From positions 80,600,001 to 80,664,000 of the forward strand of contig OZ231126.1 of the NCBI GenBank assembly GCA_965153355.1: a stretch of DNA of 64,000 nucleotides, given 5' to 3'. The DNA comes from Flaccisagitta enflata. Taxonomy: Eukaryota > Chaetognatha > Sagittoidea > Aphragmophora. The notes beneath the pieces were generated by a model. The model searched no databases. It was not told the origin of the DNA and saw only the letters and a program-made list of their open reading frames with translations. The first letter of the stretch is position 1, and each line of letters starts with the position of its first letter. This document shows, piece after piece, positions 45,535-56,500 of this stretch. A program made the translations under genes and the position numbers.

Positions 45535-46140
45535 TTGACGCACATGGCGGAAATGACACCAGGATCGGGCCAAAAATTTTGATACCATGGTCAATATTTG
45601 GGATCAATCGACTCAGCACTAAAAGACAAATCGATTGAGCTTCCCAATGACCTTTAAACCCCATTTTTTCCGGTAGAAAATGTGTCTCAGTGCATCCGCC
45701 ATAAAGTTACTTTTACCCTCTAGATAGCGTATATCAGTAGTAAATTTGGCTATCTCTGACAACTGATTTGTTTGCCTTGCTGTTGGTGCGTCAGTTTTCT
45801 TGTGGATTGAAGGCACCAAGCTTTGGTGGTCAGTATAAAGAGTAAAAGGGCGGCCATGTGTTTAAAATGTCGTATGGCCTTGTGAGCAGCATTAAGCTCT
45901 CTGTCGTAAGGACACCAGTCTTGTTGAGTGTCTGATAGCTTTTTGGACCAAAAGGCCAACGGTTCCCATCCATGAGGGCCTCTCTGCTCAATGATAGCTC
46001 CCATCGCGACATCTGAAGCATCTGTTGTGATGGCAAGTAGGAGATTGGGGACATCAAGTGGGACATCCCAAAGAAAGCGGTTCACATCCAACATCCATCC
46101 ATTAAGGATTACAATCAGAGCATTTGTACCCTGTGATGAT
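45535..46140 (-). pseudogene. Ty3/gypsy RNase H remnant
   Basis: The minus-strand frame 46,094-45,845 carries LLAITTDASDVAMGAIIEQR, PLAFWSKKLSDTQQDWCPYD and RELNAAHKAIRHFKH, the RNase H D...E motifs of gypsy elements. After a frameshift at about 45,840-45,850 it continues as SLVPSIHKKTDAPTARQ and YLEGKSNFMADAL, the end of the domain. From 45,692 down to 45,535 the sequence matches the reverse of 36,110-36,300. RT and integrase cores are missing. It is the same or a sister family of the 34.7-36.3 kb remnant, and distinct from the two large retroelement copies. Confidence 0.75.
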
Positions 46141-46197
46141 CAAGTCAAGTTTTGTGAGTGTTGCCAAACAAAGGGCGCTTTGTCGACTTCTATTTGA

Positions 46198-46415
46198 ACA
46201 AGGCCGGATACACGGCTACTGAAGTCGCGTTCGGGTGGGCAGGGGCCGTATTTTAGGTCACTAGACAATGTGGGCAGGAGCAGTGAGGTCCAAGAAATAA
46301 AATCATAAAGAAAAGTAAAGTGTGACCGACCAACCAACCAATCTACCAACCGACTGACCGACCGACCAACCAACCGACGGACAAAGCGGGTTGTAGAGTC
46401 CCGTGCTCGCAACTA
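46198..46415 (+). repeat. Family A short element, full length
   Basis: ACAAGGCCGGATACACGGCT, AAGTCGCGTTCGGGTGGGCA, long CCGACCAACCAAC linker, ACAAAGCGGGTTGTAGAGTC, ending GCTCGCAACTAGAA. The stem is partly degraded. Confidence 0.7.
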
Positions 46416-46435
46416 GAATTTCTTCAAGGGCCCGC

Positions 46436-46509
46436 ATCCTTTGCAGATGCATTTGACGACTCACTGGAGGCTTTATACAACACAGTCATTTATAAAGAAC
46501 CATCCATTC
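46436..46509 (+). CDS. Short exon-like segment, unknown
   Basis: After TTTGCAG an open frame reads DAFDDSLEALYNTVIYKEPS and IPKLHHV before TGA. A GT at CAC|GTAATC, or the G|GTGAGA further on, could be the 5' splice site. Codon composition is non-repetitive. It could not be joined in frame to the next candidate at 46,881. Confidence 0.25.
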
Positions 46510-46549
46510 CCAAACTGCACCACGTAATCTGAGGTGAGATTAAAACCCG

Positions 46550-46856
46550 GGGTATATTCGGGTATGCTTGGGTACGCTCGGGTATTGCTCTGGTATTGCT
46601 TTTGTATTGCTTTGGTATTGCTTTGGTATTGCTCGGGTATTGCTAGGGTATTGCTTTGGTATTGCTTTGGTATTGCTAGGGTATTGCTTTGGTATTGCTA
46701 GGGTATTGCTTTGGTATTGCTTGAGTATGCTTGGGTATTGCTTGGGTATGCTCGGGTATTGCTCAGGTATTGCTTGGGTTTTGCTTGGTTATTGCTCGGG
46801 TATTGCAAGGATATTCCTTGGGTATGCTCGGATATGCTCGGATATTGCTCGGGTAT
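46550..46856. repeat. 11-bp GGTATTGCTYK minisatellite
   Basis: About 27 copies of GGTATTGCTTT/GGTATTGCTCG, open in one frame by chance of composition. It lies in the interval between two exon-like segments. Confidence 0.9.
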
Positions 46857-46880
46857 TAATCTCACATTTTTCTATTACAG

Positions 46881-46990
46881 ATTACCAGGTGAACTGGGAC
46901 CTACCCATGGCGAGTAGAAGTGAGAAACTGCGTTTAAAGATTCTATATCAGTCATCTCCGTTGAAAATATGCAAACAACTGACTGACCGA
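46881..46990 (+). CDS. Exon-like segment running into repeat, unknown
   Basis: TTCTATTACAG precedes an open frame YQVNWDLPMASRSEKLRLKI, LYQSSPLKICKQ. From about 46,980 it merges with a family A-type tetrameric linker (CTGACCGACTTACC), so the repeat has either entered the exon or the exon ends earlier. No recognised domain. Confidence 0.25.
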
Positions 46991-47418
46991 CTTACCAACC
47001 AACCAACTGACAAAGTGGGGTTGCTTGGGGTTGCTTGGGCTTGCTCGGGGTTGGCTCAAAGGCTCGTTTTCTCAGGTCAGAGATATTATGATTGTTAGAA
47101 ATGATATACTTTTAAGCTAGAAAAACTAAGAAAAGACCCTGATTCTATTCTTTTTATATCCGGTATTACAATGATCTACGATCGTTTCTCGCCTTGTTAG
47201 TATTTTTGTTTATAGCCTGATGAACGGTTATATCGCTCGATTCTTCATCGAGTTTTTAGAGCAGGATTGTTTCTTAAACTGCTACGTCATTGCTTTCTAT
47301 GGTACAGCTAGTCCTTTCTTAGATGGTGGTCGAATATGTTTTGACAACCCCCAACATGTCGGTTGGTTGGTTGGTCGGTTGGTCAAGTAAACAACTCATT
47401 CCCAAATCTGAGGCTCTT
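46991..47418. other. Non-genic sequence
   Basis: GGGTTGCTTGGG-type words near 47,020-47,050, otherwise featureless. Confidence 0.4.
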
Positions 47419-47491
47419 TCATTCATTCATTCATTCATTCATTCATTCATTCATTCATTCATTCATTCATTCATTCATTCATTCATTCATT
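47419..47491. repeat. (ATTC)n microsatellite
   Basis: About 18 pure ATTC tetramers. Confidence 0.95.
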
Positions 47492-47555
47492 CCAAGCAAA
47501 ATCGATTGTCATTCGCGCTCGATCTAGGCTGAAAAGATAGGCAATTTCCATAAGA

Positions 47556-47676
47556 ACAAGGCCAAGTTGGCCAATAAGGTGCGACGTGTGGATCGTTGAA
47601 CGAATGCATTACCCGACCAACAGACCAACAGACCAACGGAGACAGCCAGTTATAGAGGTGCTTTGTCGCACCTAAA
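47556..47676 (+). repeat. Family B short element with perfect stem
   Basis: ACAAGGCCAAGTTGGCCAAT, AAGGTGCGACGTGTGGATCG, ACCGACCAACAGACC linker, and the terminal GTCGCACCTAAAAAG. AGGTGCGAC and GTCGCACCT are exact complements. Confidence 0.75.
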
Positions 47677-47709
47677 AAGAAAAAGAACGAAGAAGGAAAG
47701 ATGGAAATT

Positions 47710-47722
47710 GAAGAGAAAAAAA

Positions 47723-47786
<64 letters not shown>

Positions 47787-47831
47787 ACAAAAGGAAGAAA
47801 GAAAGAAAGAAAGAAATAAAGAGGGGAAGCT

Positions 47832-47914
<83 letters not shown>

Positions 47915-48002
47915 AAAAAAAAGAAAGAATGAATGAATGAATGAATGAAGAAAGGATAAGGAAGACCGGAAGAAATAGAAAAAGAAAGAGAGAAAGGAAG
48001 AG

Positions 48003-48057
<55 letters not shown>

Positions 48058-48117
48058 AAAAAAGAAAGAAAGAAAGAAAAAAAGAAAGAAAGAAAGAAAG
48101 AAAGGAAGAAGAAGAAG
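47710..48117. repeat. (GAAA)n microsatellite
   Basis: About 400 bp of GAAA with short interruptions. Confidence 0.95.
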
Positions 48118-48246
<129 letters not shown>

Positions 48247-48250
48247 CTGG

Positions 48251-48400
48251 ATGAATGCCCCGGCGCGGGCGCTATCTTCACCAACGTTGCACTACGACGG
48301 TTGCGAGCAAAGATGGGCTGAATTCCAAAATGAAGACCAACAAATGCGATACGAGGAAGACATTCCACAGAGAGCCAATAAGCTCGATTCCGGGCGATAA
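48251..48400 (+). CDS. Small ORF, 49 codons, unknown
   Basis: ATG to TAA with coding-like, CpG-containing composition unlike its surroundings: MNAPARALSSPTLHYDGCEQ, then RWAEFQNEDQQMRYEEDIPQ. It starts right at the end of the AAC tract, so it may be the 3' end of a longer exon invaded by the microsatellite. Two other frames are also open over parts of it. No domain recognised. Confidence 0.3.
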   Translation: MNAPARALSSPTLHYDGCEQRWAEFQNEDQQMRYEEDIPQRANKLDSGR

Positions 48401-48855
48401 ACCAAAGGATTTTTTCAATTTTTAACTCTCAATATCTGCTGAAATGAGGAGGAGAGAACAAAATGGGTGTTTTGTTCTCTTAGAGGGGGTTGAAATAAGG
48501 GGGTGAGTGAAAAAAAAATGAAAAAAGTTTTTTTTTCTCCAAGATATTGCAGTAAAAATGGCCGATGCCCTCATCATGCCCCATCAAAAAAATTTCAACA
48601 CCATTGCATAGAGGAGACTGAGCACATTCCAAATATGTAAGCATATGTGCATATTGCTGCCACTTTGGCGCTCAAAGCAGATGGAAAGTCACTCTGGCAG
48701 CAATGGTTTTCAGCGACTATGTCCAGTTGAATCCTGATCTTTCCATCAATAAGAATGGCAAAGTGAGGAAGAGGAGGAGGATAAAAATAAGGAGAGTGGA
48801 TAAGGAAGAGGAAGACTGAATGTGATACACTTGAAAGAGGCTCTTAACAAAGGCT
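48401..48855. other. Non-genic sequence
   Basis: No feature supported. Confidence 0.4.
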
Positions 48856-48861
48856 GAAAAT

Positions 48862-48935
48862 GCTGGTGGCGCTTTGATAAGTCAGTCGGCTTTTGCTGGA
48901 TAGACCTGGGTTCGATTCTCATCTGTAACTGGAAC
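48862..48935 (+). repeat. tRNA-like segment (possible SINE head)
   Basis: GGTGGCGCTTTGATAAGTCA (weak A box), then CTGGGTTCGATTCTCA, a good B box and T-arm. The anticodon arm and acceptor stem are poor, so I consider it a tRNA-derived repeat and not a functional tRNA. Confidence 0.35.
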
Positions 48936-49007
48936 TTTTGATTTTTGAGTTCCAAACACACTGAGGGGAATTTTTTCAAAGGAAAAATGAATGTGACTTC
49001 CAAGATT

Positions 49008-49075
49008 CGAACTCAGAACCTTGTGAGCAAAAAGCAAGAGTAGTACCACCAGACCATTCTTCTTTATGAAATTGA
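49008..49075 (-). repeat. tRNA-like segment, opposite orientation
   Basis: The minus strand shows TGGTCTGGTGGTA (A box) and GAGTTCGAATCTT (B box) about 30 bp apart, without a correct 5-7-5 anticodon arm. It lies ~75 bp from the plus-strand tRNA-like segment, facing it. Confidence 0.4.
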
Positions 49076-49445
49076 ATGATAATTTGATTGTGTTATTCTA
49101 AAATAGCAGCAAGGTCTTCCCCTAAGTTGTTCTTATCTTTTTCATTGCAAACTCTGGCAGTTGATTGGAGTGCCCTCCTCTGTCAATAAGATGCATAAAT
49201 AAATCTTAGACATAAGGAAACTGCTCAGTAGATTGATATGTGGTACAGTGTGCATTCCACTCAGCACTAAAAGCCTCTCCGAAATTCTTATATTGAAAAA
49301 GATCTGTCAGTATGTCTGTCACCTTCTGTCCGTATGCATGTATCTATCTAACTACTAGTACAAGCCAAGGAATCAAGGAGGAATCAAATCTCTGAAATGT
49401 ACCGACTCCCTTGGACATGAAAACTGTCTCGCGGATGTATTAAAC
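49076..49445. other. Non-genic sequence
   Basis: No feature supported. Confidence 0.4.
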
Positions 49446-49459
49446 CATTCATTCATTCA

Positions 49460-49548
<89 letters not shown>
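49446..49548. repeat. (ATTC)n(CT)n microsatellite
   Basis: Five ATTC units then about 80 bp CT, abutting the left edge of the coiled-coil ORF block. Confidence 0.95.
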
Positions 49549-49550
<2 letters not shown>

Positions 49551-49554
49551 CAAT

Positions 49555-50394
49555 TTAGTCCTTGTTAGCATCATCGTTTTCATTAACATCGTCGATAAAG
49601 CCATCTTCATCGTCTCTTTCTTTTTTTCTTTCTTTCTTTCCTGATTTTGTGTATTCTTCATTGACAGATATATCATCTGGCATTGCAGGATTAGCACATG
49701 CGTGTGTTGTGCTTAAATCTTCATTTTCATGTTCATGGGGAGAGGGCGTTGACCCCTCATTGGCTGAATTGGTTGTTGTCTCCGTGTCTGAGTCATCACT
49801 TGCTATGGTTATGGCACTGATTGTACCTGGCTGCCAATTATCATTTTCATCATCACTGGACTCTGAACACGTTGTGACCAAGTCAGGTGGATTATCTGAA
49901 TCATCGTCATCGTCATATGAACGAGAGCCTATTTTCAGCTTTTTGCTAGCATCAGCCTTCCTCCATTCGCCATTTATATTTTCCCAGGTGCCATCAGTTA
50001 GTTTTTCACCTGGTTTATGTTTCCGGCCGATGTCTTTATCTGGTTTCTTGACTCTGAATTTCTCAATTGCTTTTCTGTCTGATTTCGAATTTGGACGACA
50101 GAAAGTTTGGTCTATGTAATTTTGCAATTGCTTTGCTGTTGCATCGTCTTTGGTGTGTCCAGTTGCACCTTTTTCACTTTCGTCATCCGATGGTGAGGAG
50201 TTATCTGGTGTTGGCTCATCTTCCCAATCCATGATTTGTGTTCTTTCACGCTTTTCTGCCGATTGGCGTAAGCGTTTCTCATTCTCTCTTATTTTCCTTA
50301 AGCATTTTGATTTTTCCCCATCAGGAATGGAAGGATCATTAAGAACATTATCTCGTCTTATGGTCGTCAAATTGCTGATGATTTCTAGACGGTT
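49555..50394 (-). CDS. Acidic/basic ORF downstream of the coiled-coil ORF
   Basis: The frame is open from inside the coiled-coil ORF's 3' end to the stop at 49,555. No ATG lies near its start, which fits a continuation of the upstream ORF by frameshift (lesion or programmed) near 50,385-50,440. It begins with helical, charged sequence (SKCLRKIRENEKRLRQSAEK), continues with an Asp/Ser-rich part (MDWEDEPTPDNSSPSDDESE), a basic patch (KPDKDIGRKHKPGEKLTDGT) and several Asp/Glu tracts, and ends near DVNENDDANKD. The last residues resemble NENESDAND in the partial ORF upstream of gag in copy 1. I recognise no domain. Confidence 0.4.
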   Translation of the reverse strand, partial: NRLEIISNLTTIRRDNVLNDPSIPDGEKSKCLRKIRENEKRLRQSAEKRERTQIMDWEDEPTPDNSSPSDDESEKGATGHTKDDATAKQLQNYIDQTFCRPNSKSDRKAIEKFRVKKPDKDIGRKHKPGEKLTDGTWENINGEWRKADASKKLKIGSRSYDDDDDSDNPPDLVTTCSESSDDENDNWQPGTISAITIASDDSDTETTTNSANEGSTPSPHEHENEDLSTTHACANPAMPDDISVNEEYTKSGKKERKKERDDEDGFIDDVNENDDANKD

Positions 50395-51328
50395 TTTATG
50401 ACTTCTGCTCTTTCGTCTAGTAATTTCTGATGCTCTGTTTTGGTATTGTTATTCATTTCAGTGTTCATGAGCTTTATCTGCTCCAGCTGAATTTCACGGT
50501 AATTTTGTTTTGTGTGAGCATGTTGAAGTGACTCATTAAGGGCCTGGTCATGAATTCTCATTCGCTTTACTATCTCTTCTTGGGGCAGATTTTGCTCTTT
50601 CGCTTCCTCCTCTGCCTTTTTCGCTTCTTCTACCTTTTTGTCCATAATTTTGGATTCACGGTCACTGCTTTCAATGACCTGATCAAGCATGTCAAGGTCT
50701 CTTGTGCGTTTGTAATTTTCTAGTTTCTTCTTTACATCTTTATGATTTTTGATGCATTTTTGCTCTTTCTCGATTGCATCTGCAGATTCCTCTTTCTGTC
50801 TCTTTTTCTTTTGTGCAATCGTTGCTGGTTCAAGGCCCTTTGAGGTCTCTTCTATGAATTTGATACTTTGTGTACATTCGTCCTTTTTCCTCCTGATTGT
50901 TTCTATGCATTGCTTAATTTGCATATCTTTATCATCAATCTTTTTTTGAATGGAGTCGAGAATATTTTCTCTTTGATATTTGCAATGTAGCTCTCTGTAT
51001 TGCTTTAAAGTTGACTCCATTTTGGCCAGTGACTCTTTGCCCACAGCATAATTTTCGTCACGCAGTTCTTTCAATCTGTTAAGGGTTTTGACCTGCTCTC
51101 TTCTCCATGCTGGGTCATCATCTCTTGGATTGATCGTCCTTAACAATTCTTCTGCGGCCTTGTATTCATTTTCAGCTTCCCTGTAGCCTTGGTCTAGTTT
51201 TTCTCTGTTATCTTCCACCTCTTTCTTGCATACTTCAATCAATGCTTCTGTTTGATTTACTTTTTCATTCAAATATTGAATGATTTGCATTCTTCTTTTG
51301 TATTTTGTTGTTTCATCCTTCAATCCAA
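50385..51328 (-). CDS. Coiled-coil ORF, 5'-truncated at the junction with copy 2
   Basis: About 310 codons of almost continuous heptad-like, Glu/Lys/Arg/Gln-rich sequence, for example QTEALIEVCKKEVEDNREKL, NILDSIQKKIDDKDMQIKQC and REIQLEQIKLMNTEMNNNTK. It ends with TAG at 50,385. It has no own start: at about 51,328 the frame passes into antisense of the gag gene, so the 5' end is lost at a rearrangement. It lies head-to-head with gag. I infer that it belonged upstream of gag in the same orientation and was inverted, because its continuation resembles the partial ORF before gag in copy 1. An unrelated host gene fragment is also possible. Confidence 0.5.
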
Positions 51329-53500
51329 CAAGAGCCAAAAACAGACAATACAGGCAAAAAGGAGCAAACATCCAAATCTGATGATCAGAGACAGAACACA
51401 AGGAAAGTAAAAGCTGAAGTACATCCTCAAAGAGAAGAAACTGATTATCAAGAGTTTGACTTATCAAACCCATCCATATCATCAGACAGCAACACATCAT
51501 CAGACTCGGATGACTCCAATACAACATCAGACACAAATGATAGCTCTGAAACAAGTAGCGAAACCGGAAGTACCACAAGCGAAACCGGCAGTAGCAAAAC
51601 AGAGGAAAGCGAAGATTCAAGTAGTGAATCTGAAGATAGTGAAACAAGCAGCGAGAGTACAAGTGACACCGGCAGTAGTGATTCAGATGAAATGGAAAGC
51701 AAAGACAACAGACCACTCATCAAGAATCAATCCATCAAATCTATATCACATACCAGTGTATCATCAGACAAGAAAAACAAACACAAACGATACACAGCAG
51801 CACCATCAACCCGTGAGGTTAATGTAAGACAAATCACTTGTGCACCTGCTACAAAGGATAAACACAAATCCACTAGTAAAAAGAAAAAGTCAATAAAACC
51901 AAAAAGGTCACTACGCAACCCAGAAGATAAAGATAAAGACAAAGATAAAGACAATGGGTTAGTGGATTCCAGTGAACATGAGGATATAGACCCAACTAAC
52001 AAAGCACCAGACCCAAAATTACCCAAAAGAAGGGGTAGAAAGCCAAATCCAGAAACCATAATAGTAAGAAACAATGAAACAGAGATGAAAGCAGACGAAG
52101 TTTTTCCAAGATTGGAAGAACCTCCAGAAAGCAAAGTATTAGTGCATAAAACAGATGGTGACATCTGTGGTGGGTCAACAGATATGCCACAATACCGTTA
52201 TTTAATGAAAGCTGGTGAGAAAATCAATTTTAAAACTCCAAAAGGAAAAGATGAGATTCTACACTTCAAAAAGATGATAAGAGAATTCATCCACACTATG
52301 AAATTAGCAGGCAATGACAAGATCAGAATGTATACAATCATAGCAGTCTTCAACACCATGGCAGAGGGCTACAACCATACACTTGAAGGCATGCTAAAAC
52401 TCACTTGCACATTTCGCTCATTCAGACATTTCAGTGAAATCTTCATCACCACACAGTGGCCTAATATTTACCAACATACCTTGTTGGTGGCCCGGTGGCA
52501 CTGTCAACTCCCGTCCGACTCGATAGAGACGTACTATGAGAAACATGTTGCAGTCCATTCCGAATTGGACAGACCGATCGACGAGTCCGTCGAAGCTTTC
52601 GTAGATGGTATCCACAGCGATGAACTGAGAGAGAAAGTGAGATACCATGATTACGGCGAAGAGAGATCACTTGCAGACGTAAGAGAATATGCAAGCAAAA
52701 TGGCTCAAAATCTGAAAATGGAAGCAGCAAGAAGAAAAGAAATTGCAAGTAGAGGCCGTGGCAACCAGCAATTTAACAACAACAACAACAGACGGGGCTT
52801 TGGAAGATACAACCGAAATAACTTCCAAAGCAGATCAATGAGTAACGCAAGAAATAACGGATCATTCGGTAGAGGTCAATCAGGAAATTTCCGAGGCCGC
52901 GCAAGAGGCAGAGGCCGGATATTTAGAGGCCAGGGCCAAAGGTCTGTAGCCTCAGCCGATAGGACTCAATTCGGCAGATCGAGATCAATGAGCCGAAACA
53001 GATCATCCAGCTATGGATCAAAAAGATTCTCGAGATCAAGAAGTGGATCAAGGGCAGGGTCACGGTCAAGCTCAAGATTCAGCTCGAGATCACGGGGTAG
53101 CTCGAGATCGAGACCCAGCTCTGGATCACGCTACTCATCTAGATCAAGAAGCAACTCAAGCCACAAATCAGGAAAAACAGTGAGATTCCAAAACAGAGGT
53201 CGTGGCAGGGGCAGAGGAGTTGCCGCTGTGAATAATGGCAGATCAAATGGAAATTACGGCCCATCTAAAGAGGAATCAACAAGAAAGAAAATGAAGGAAT
53301 TTGGGCTCAATGGTTGCACAGGTTGCCTTTCCAGAGAGCATGTCTTTGACAGATTTAAATCGTGCGACAGGTCATGTCCGTTCTGTGAGAAAGAGTTTGA
53401 TGAGAATGAAAATAGGCACTATGCATTCAACTGTAACAAACGCCCAGAAGAGAGGCGAGAATGCTTGCAAATTCTCAGCGAGCATGCTAGCAAAAGATGA
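51328..53500 (+). CDS. Retroelement copy 2 Gag, 5'-truncated
   Basis: About 720 codons to TGA. In order: Ser/Asp/Thr/Glu-rich disordered N-part, (Asp-Lys)n, a Lys/Arg-rich nuclear-type patch (KLPKRRGRKPNPE), a helical capsid-like region at 52,200-52,740 (MAEGYNHTLEGMLKLTCTFR, YYEKHVAVHSELDRPIDESV, AFVDGIHSDELREKVRYHDY), Arg-Gly and long Arg-Ser repeats (52,750-53,200), and a Cys/His region at 53,310-53,460 (CTGC, CDRSCPFCEKEF, HYAFNC). The last could form one or two zinc fingers for nucleic-acid binding. The N-terminal ~240 codons present in copy 1 are absent. The stop is followed by CTAG and an in-frame open pol. Confidence 0.7.
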
Positions 53501-53506
53501 CTAGCT
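53498..53506 (+). promoter_or_regulatory. Candidate stop-codon readthrough site (TGA CTA GCT)
   Basis: Gag and pol are in the same frame, separated by one TGA, with no other stop until the RNase H region. The context UGA-CUA(G) is a known leaky context in animal viruses and some cellular mRNAs. The same nine bases occur in copy 1 (26,521-26,529, minus). Confidence 0.65.
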
Positions 53507-56500
53507 GCAAGCAAAGATTCAGGACAGATCAAAAAGAAAACAGAAACGGACACGAAACGGAAAACGGTAACAATCAATACAATAGATGATTTATCAGGGA
53601 AATATTATGTGAGTGGATATGTGGAAGGAAGAATACTATGTGCTTTCATTGATACAGCGGCAGACTTAAGCCTTATCCCACACTCATGGAAAAGATATGG
53701 TAAAACCACCAGACTAAGAAAGAATATCAAAATAAGATCATTTGATGGCAAGTCAAAACAGATTTTAAGAAAGACTGTATCATTGAAAATAAATTTTGGT
53801 AACGTTGCAGTGAACTTAAAATTCTACCTATGCAAAACTAAGGCACCTATAATAGGCGTAGACCTATTAAGGGATCCAAAATTGAATTTATCAATTAATA
53901 CCAAAAATGAAAAATTCTATATTGATCAAAGATCAATGAAAACTGCAAACAATGAAATCACATCAGATGAGTTCTTGCATAACAGAATTGACCAAGCAAA
54001 AACTAACAATGAAATCCGCAGTGATAACACACGAATAAATTGGATAAGGTCAAAGCAAGATTGCATATTGAAACCAAACAGCACAACAGACATCATAAGC
54101 AGATGTGATCTGAAACCAACAAAACATGAAAAGCAATCATTGTTATCACTATACGACAATGACAACGATGACATATACATTCCATCGATGATAGTGTGGT
54201 CACCAGAAAAAGAAATTGTTATAACAATCGAGAACAAAACAGACCAAAAGCTGTTAATGAAAAATGGTACACCACTTGGTGAATTGAAACCATGTACTGA
54301 CACCATAAACCACAGATCTGTCATGGCATTTGATTATCATGACATACAAGAAGCATTCAGACAAATAAGAAATGAAAATGCCGAAATAAATAATGCTTCT
54401 AAAGTTGAAAAAGGCGCCAAATCAAAAACATACTACGTGAATGAGTGCACTATCAAATCACTAGTCGACAAACATTCATACACAAAAAGAATGCATTCAG
54501 AAAATAATCCTACCTGTAGGTTAATGAATAGCGCAGCGATTGAAGTCGGCGGCCAAAGTAGCGCCGAAAAAGCCAAAGGAGGTAGGATTGACGCCTCCGG
54601 CTCCAATGATTCCCACGCGCTTAAAGCGTTTCGGGCGTGCGACCGCGTGGAAGACCAAATAAATGAGAATACCGCGCACAAATATTCACTAAGAAGTGAA
54701 CGCGGAGATGAAAATATTCCAATCGCAGGTACCGAACAATCAGGCATGCCTGTAAATGAGAAAAATCCGGATAAAGTCAATCAATACAGTGATCATCGCC
54801 TATCAGGGGGCGAACTTGCAAGCAATGTTGTCAAAAATGACAATGACAGGCGCCGCCGGGGTCGACCTGAAAGGCTAAAGAAAGGGCGCCCACCAGATAT
54901 ATCTATGAATGAAAATGCTTTCGAAGGTCAAACAGACGGTCTCGTAGCCCGCGAAGAACCTATAAAAGAAAGCATTAATGATTACAGTAAAAACCTCGAG
55001 GGACAGGAACGCAATGATCATGATACCCAAACACCACCAGCGTTACCTGTAAATGAAGAACCGATGAAATTATCAGAATTAATCGGAATGAATAAAGTGC
55101 CATCTGAGACACTTACCAAATGTTACAAAGATGGCATTACCATAGATCTTGATCTAAATGTGAACAAACCTGACATTGATATAGATGAATCACCAATCAA
55201 TGTCGATTATGAAAGAACAAGAGGTCAAGATTTCAAATACTGGCCAAACAAACATGAATATTTGAAACAATTTGACCTAACATCAGTTGAAGGCAAGGAT
55301 AGGGAAAAACTGATCAAGATTTTACTAGATTTCAATCACATTTTCTTCAATGAGGACAGGCCTGACCAATTCTTTAAAGGCGTGGAGATGAAGCCAATAA
55401 AAATCAAATTGAAAGAAGACGCTCCGCCATTAAAGAAAGAAGGACCAAGACGCATCAGCTCCTCCAAACTCCCATACTTAAAGGCTCACCTGAAGCAGAT
55501 GTTGGAAAGGGGAATCATTGAGGAGATGTCTGATGACGTTGACTGTCACATGTCGCCAATCCACGTCGTCCTAGAAAGTCGATTCTACAGCAGCCTTAAA
55601 AGAAATGTAATAAAATCTAGATTCTGTCTTGACAATCGCATTTTAAACAATTCCCTAGCTGATGTGCAATTTCCCTTGCCTCTGGCAGAGGAGTTCAGGA
55701 GAGAAGTGGCCAAGGATGGCTACACTACATTCAGCAACTTTGACGCTTCCCAGATGTTCTACCAATTCAAAATAGACCCAGAAAGCGTCAGGAAATACTT
55801 TGGGTTTTACGCCCTAGGTAGAGTATACCTACTAAAAAGATTGGCTATGGGCCTAAAAACAAGTATCAGCTATGTGCAGAAATTTATGGACAAATGTTTC
55901 AGAACACACAAAAACTGTCTCCCATTTGTTGATGACCTCAGCATCCGGTCAAAAACCATAAATACACACTTAAACATTGATCTCCCACTAGCGCTCGCTA
56001 TCTGTAGTAAGTTTAATATACTTCTTAATCCTAAGAAGTCAGATTTACTCAAAAATGAAGTGCGCGTGCTGGGATTCCAGCTGGGTAGATCAAGTGAATC
56101 AATAGCTGACGAAAAAAAGACAAAAATTAAGGAAATGACATTTCCTGAGACCAAGAAAGATGCAATCTCAAAAGCAGCATTCTTTTCATATTTTCTGCCT
56201 GTGGCGCCTAAATTGTCGCACCTCATGGCACCACTCAGAAGACTGGCACACCCAAAAACAAGATTCAAACCAACAGAGTCGGACAAGAAATCATTCACAG
56301 ACCTTAAGGAATACTTGTTAGACGATGAAGTGGGTGCATTGAGAATGCCATCAACTCAATTACTGCCACCACTACCAGATTCCAAATTGGACCCGACCAA
56401 GAGATATTTATCCATAGTGGGTTGCTACAGCAGAAAGATTGAAGACAGCTGGTCGGTTTATCCAATTTGGATTCTTGAACTGACAGCCTTGGAGGAGTGT

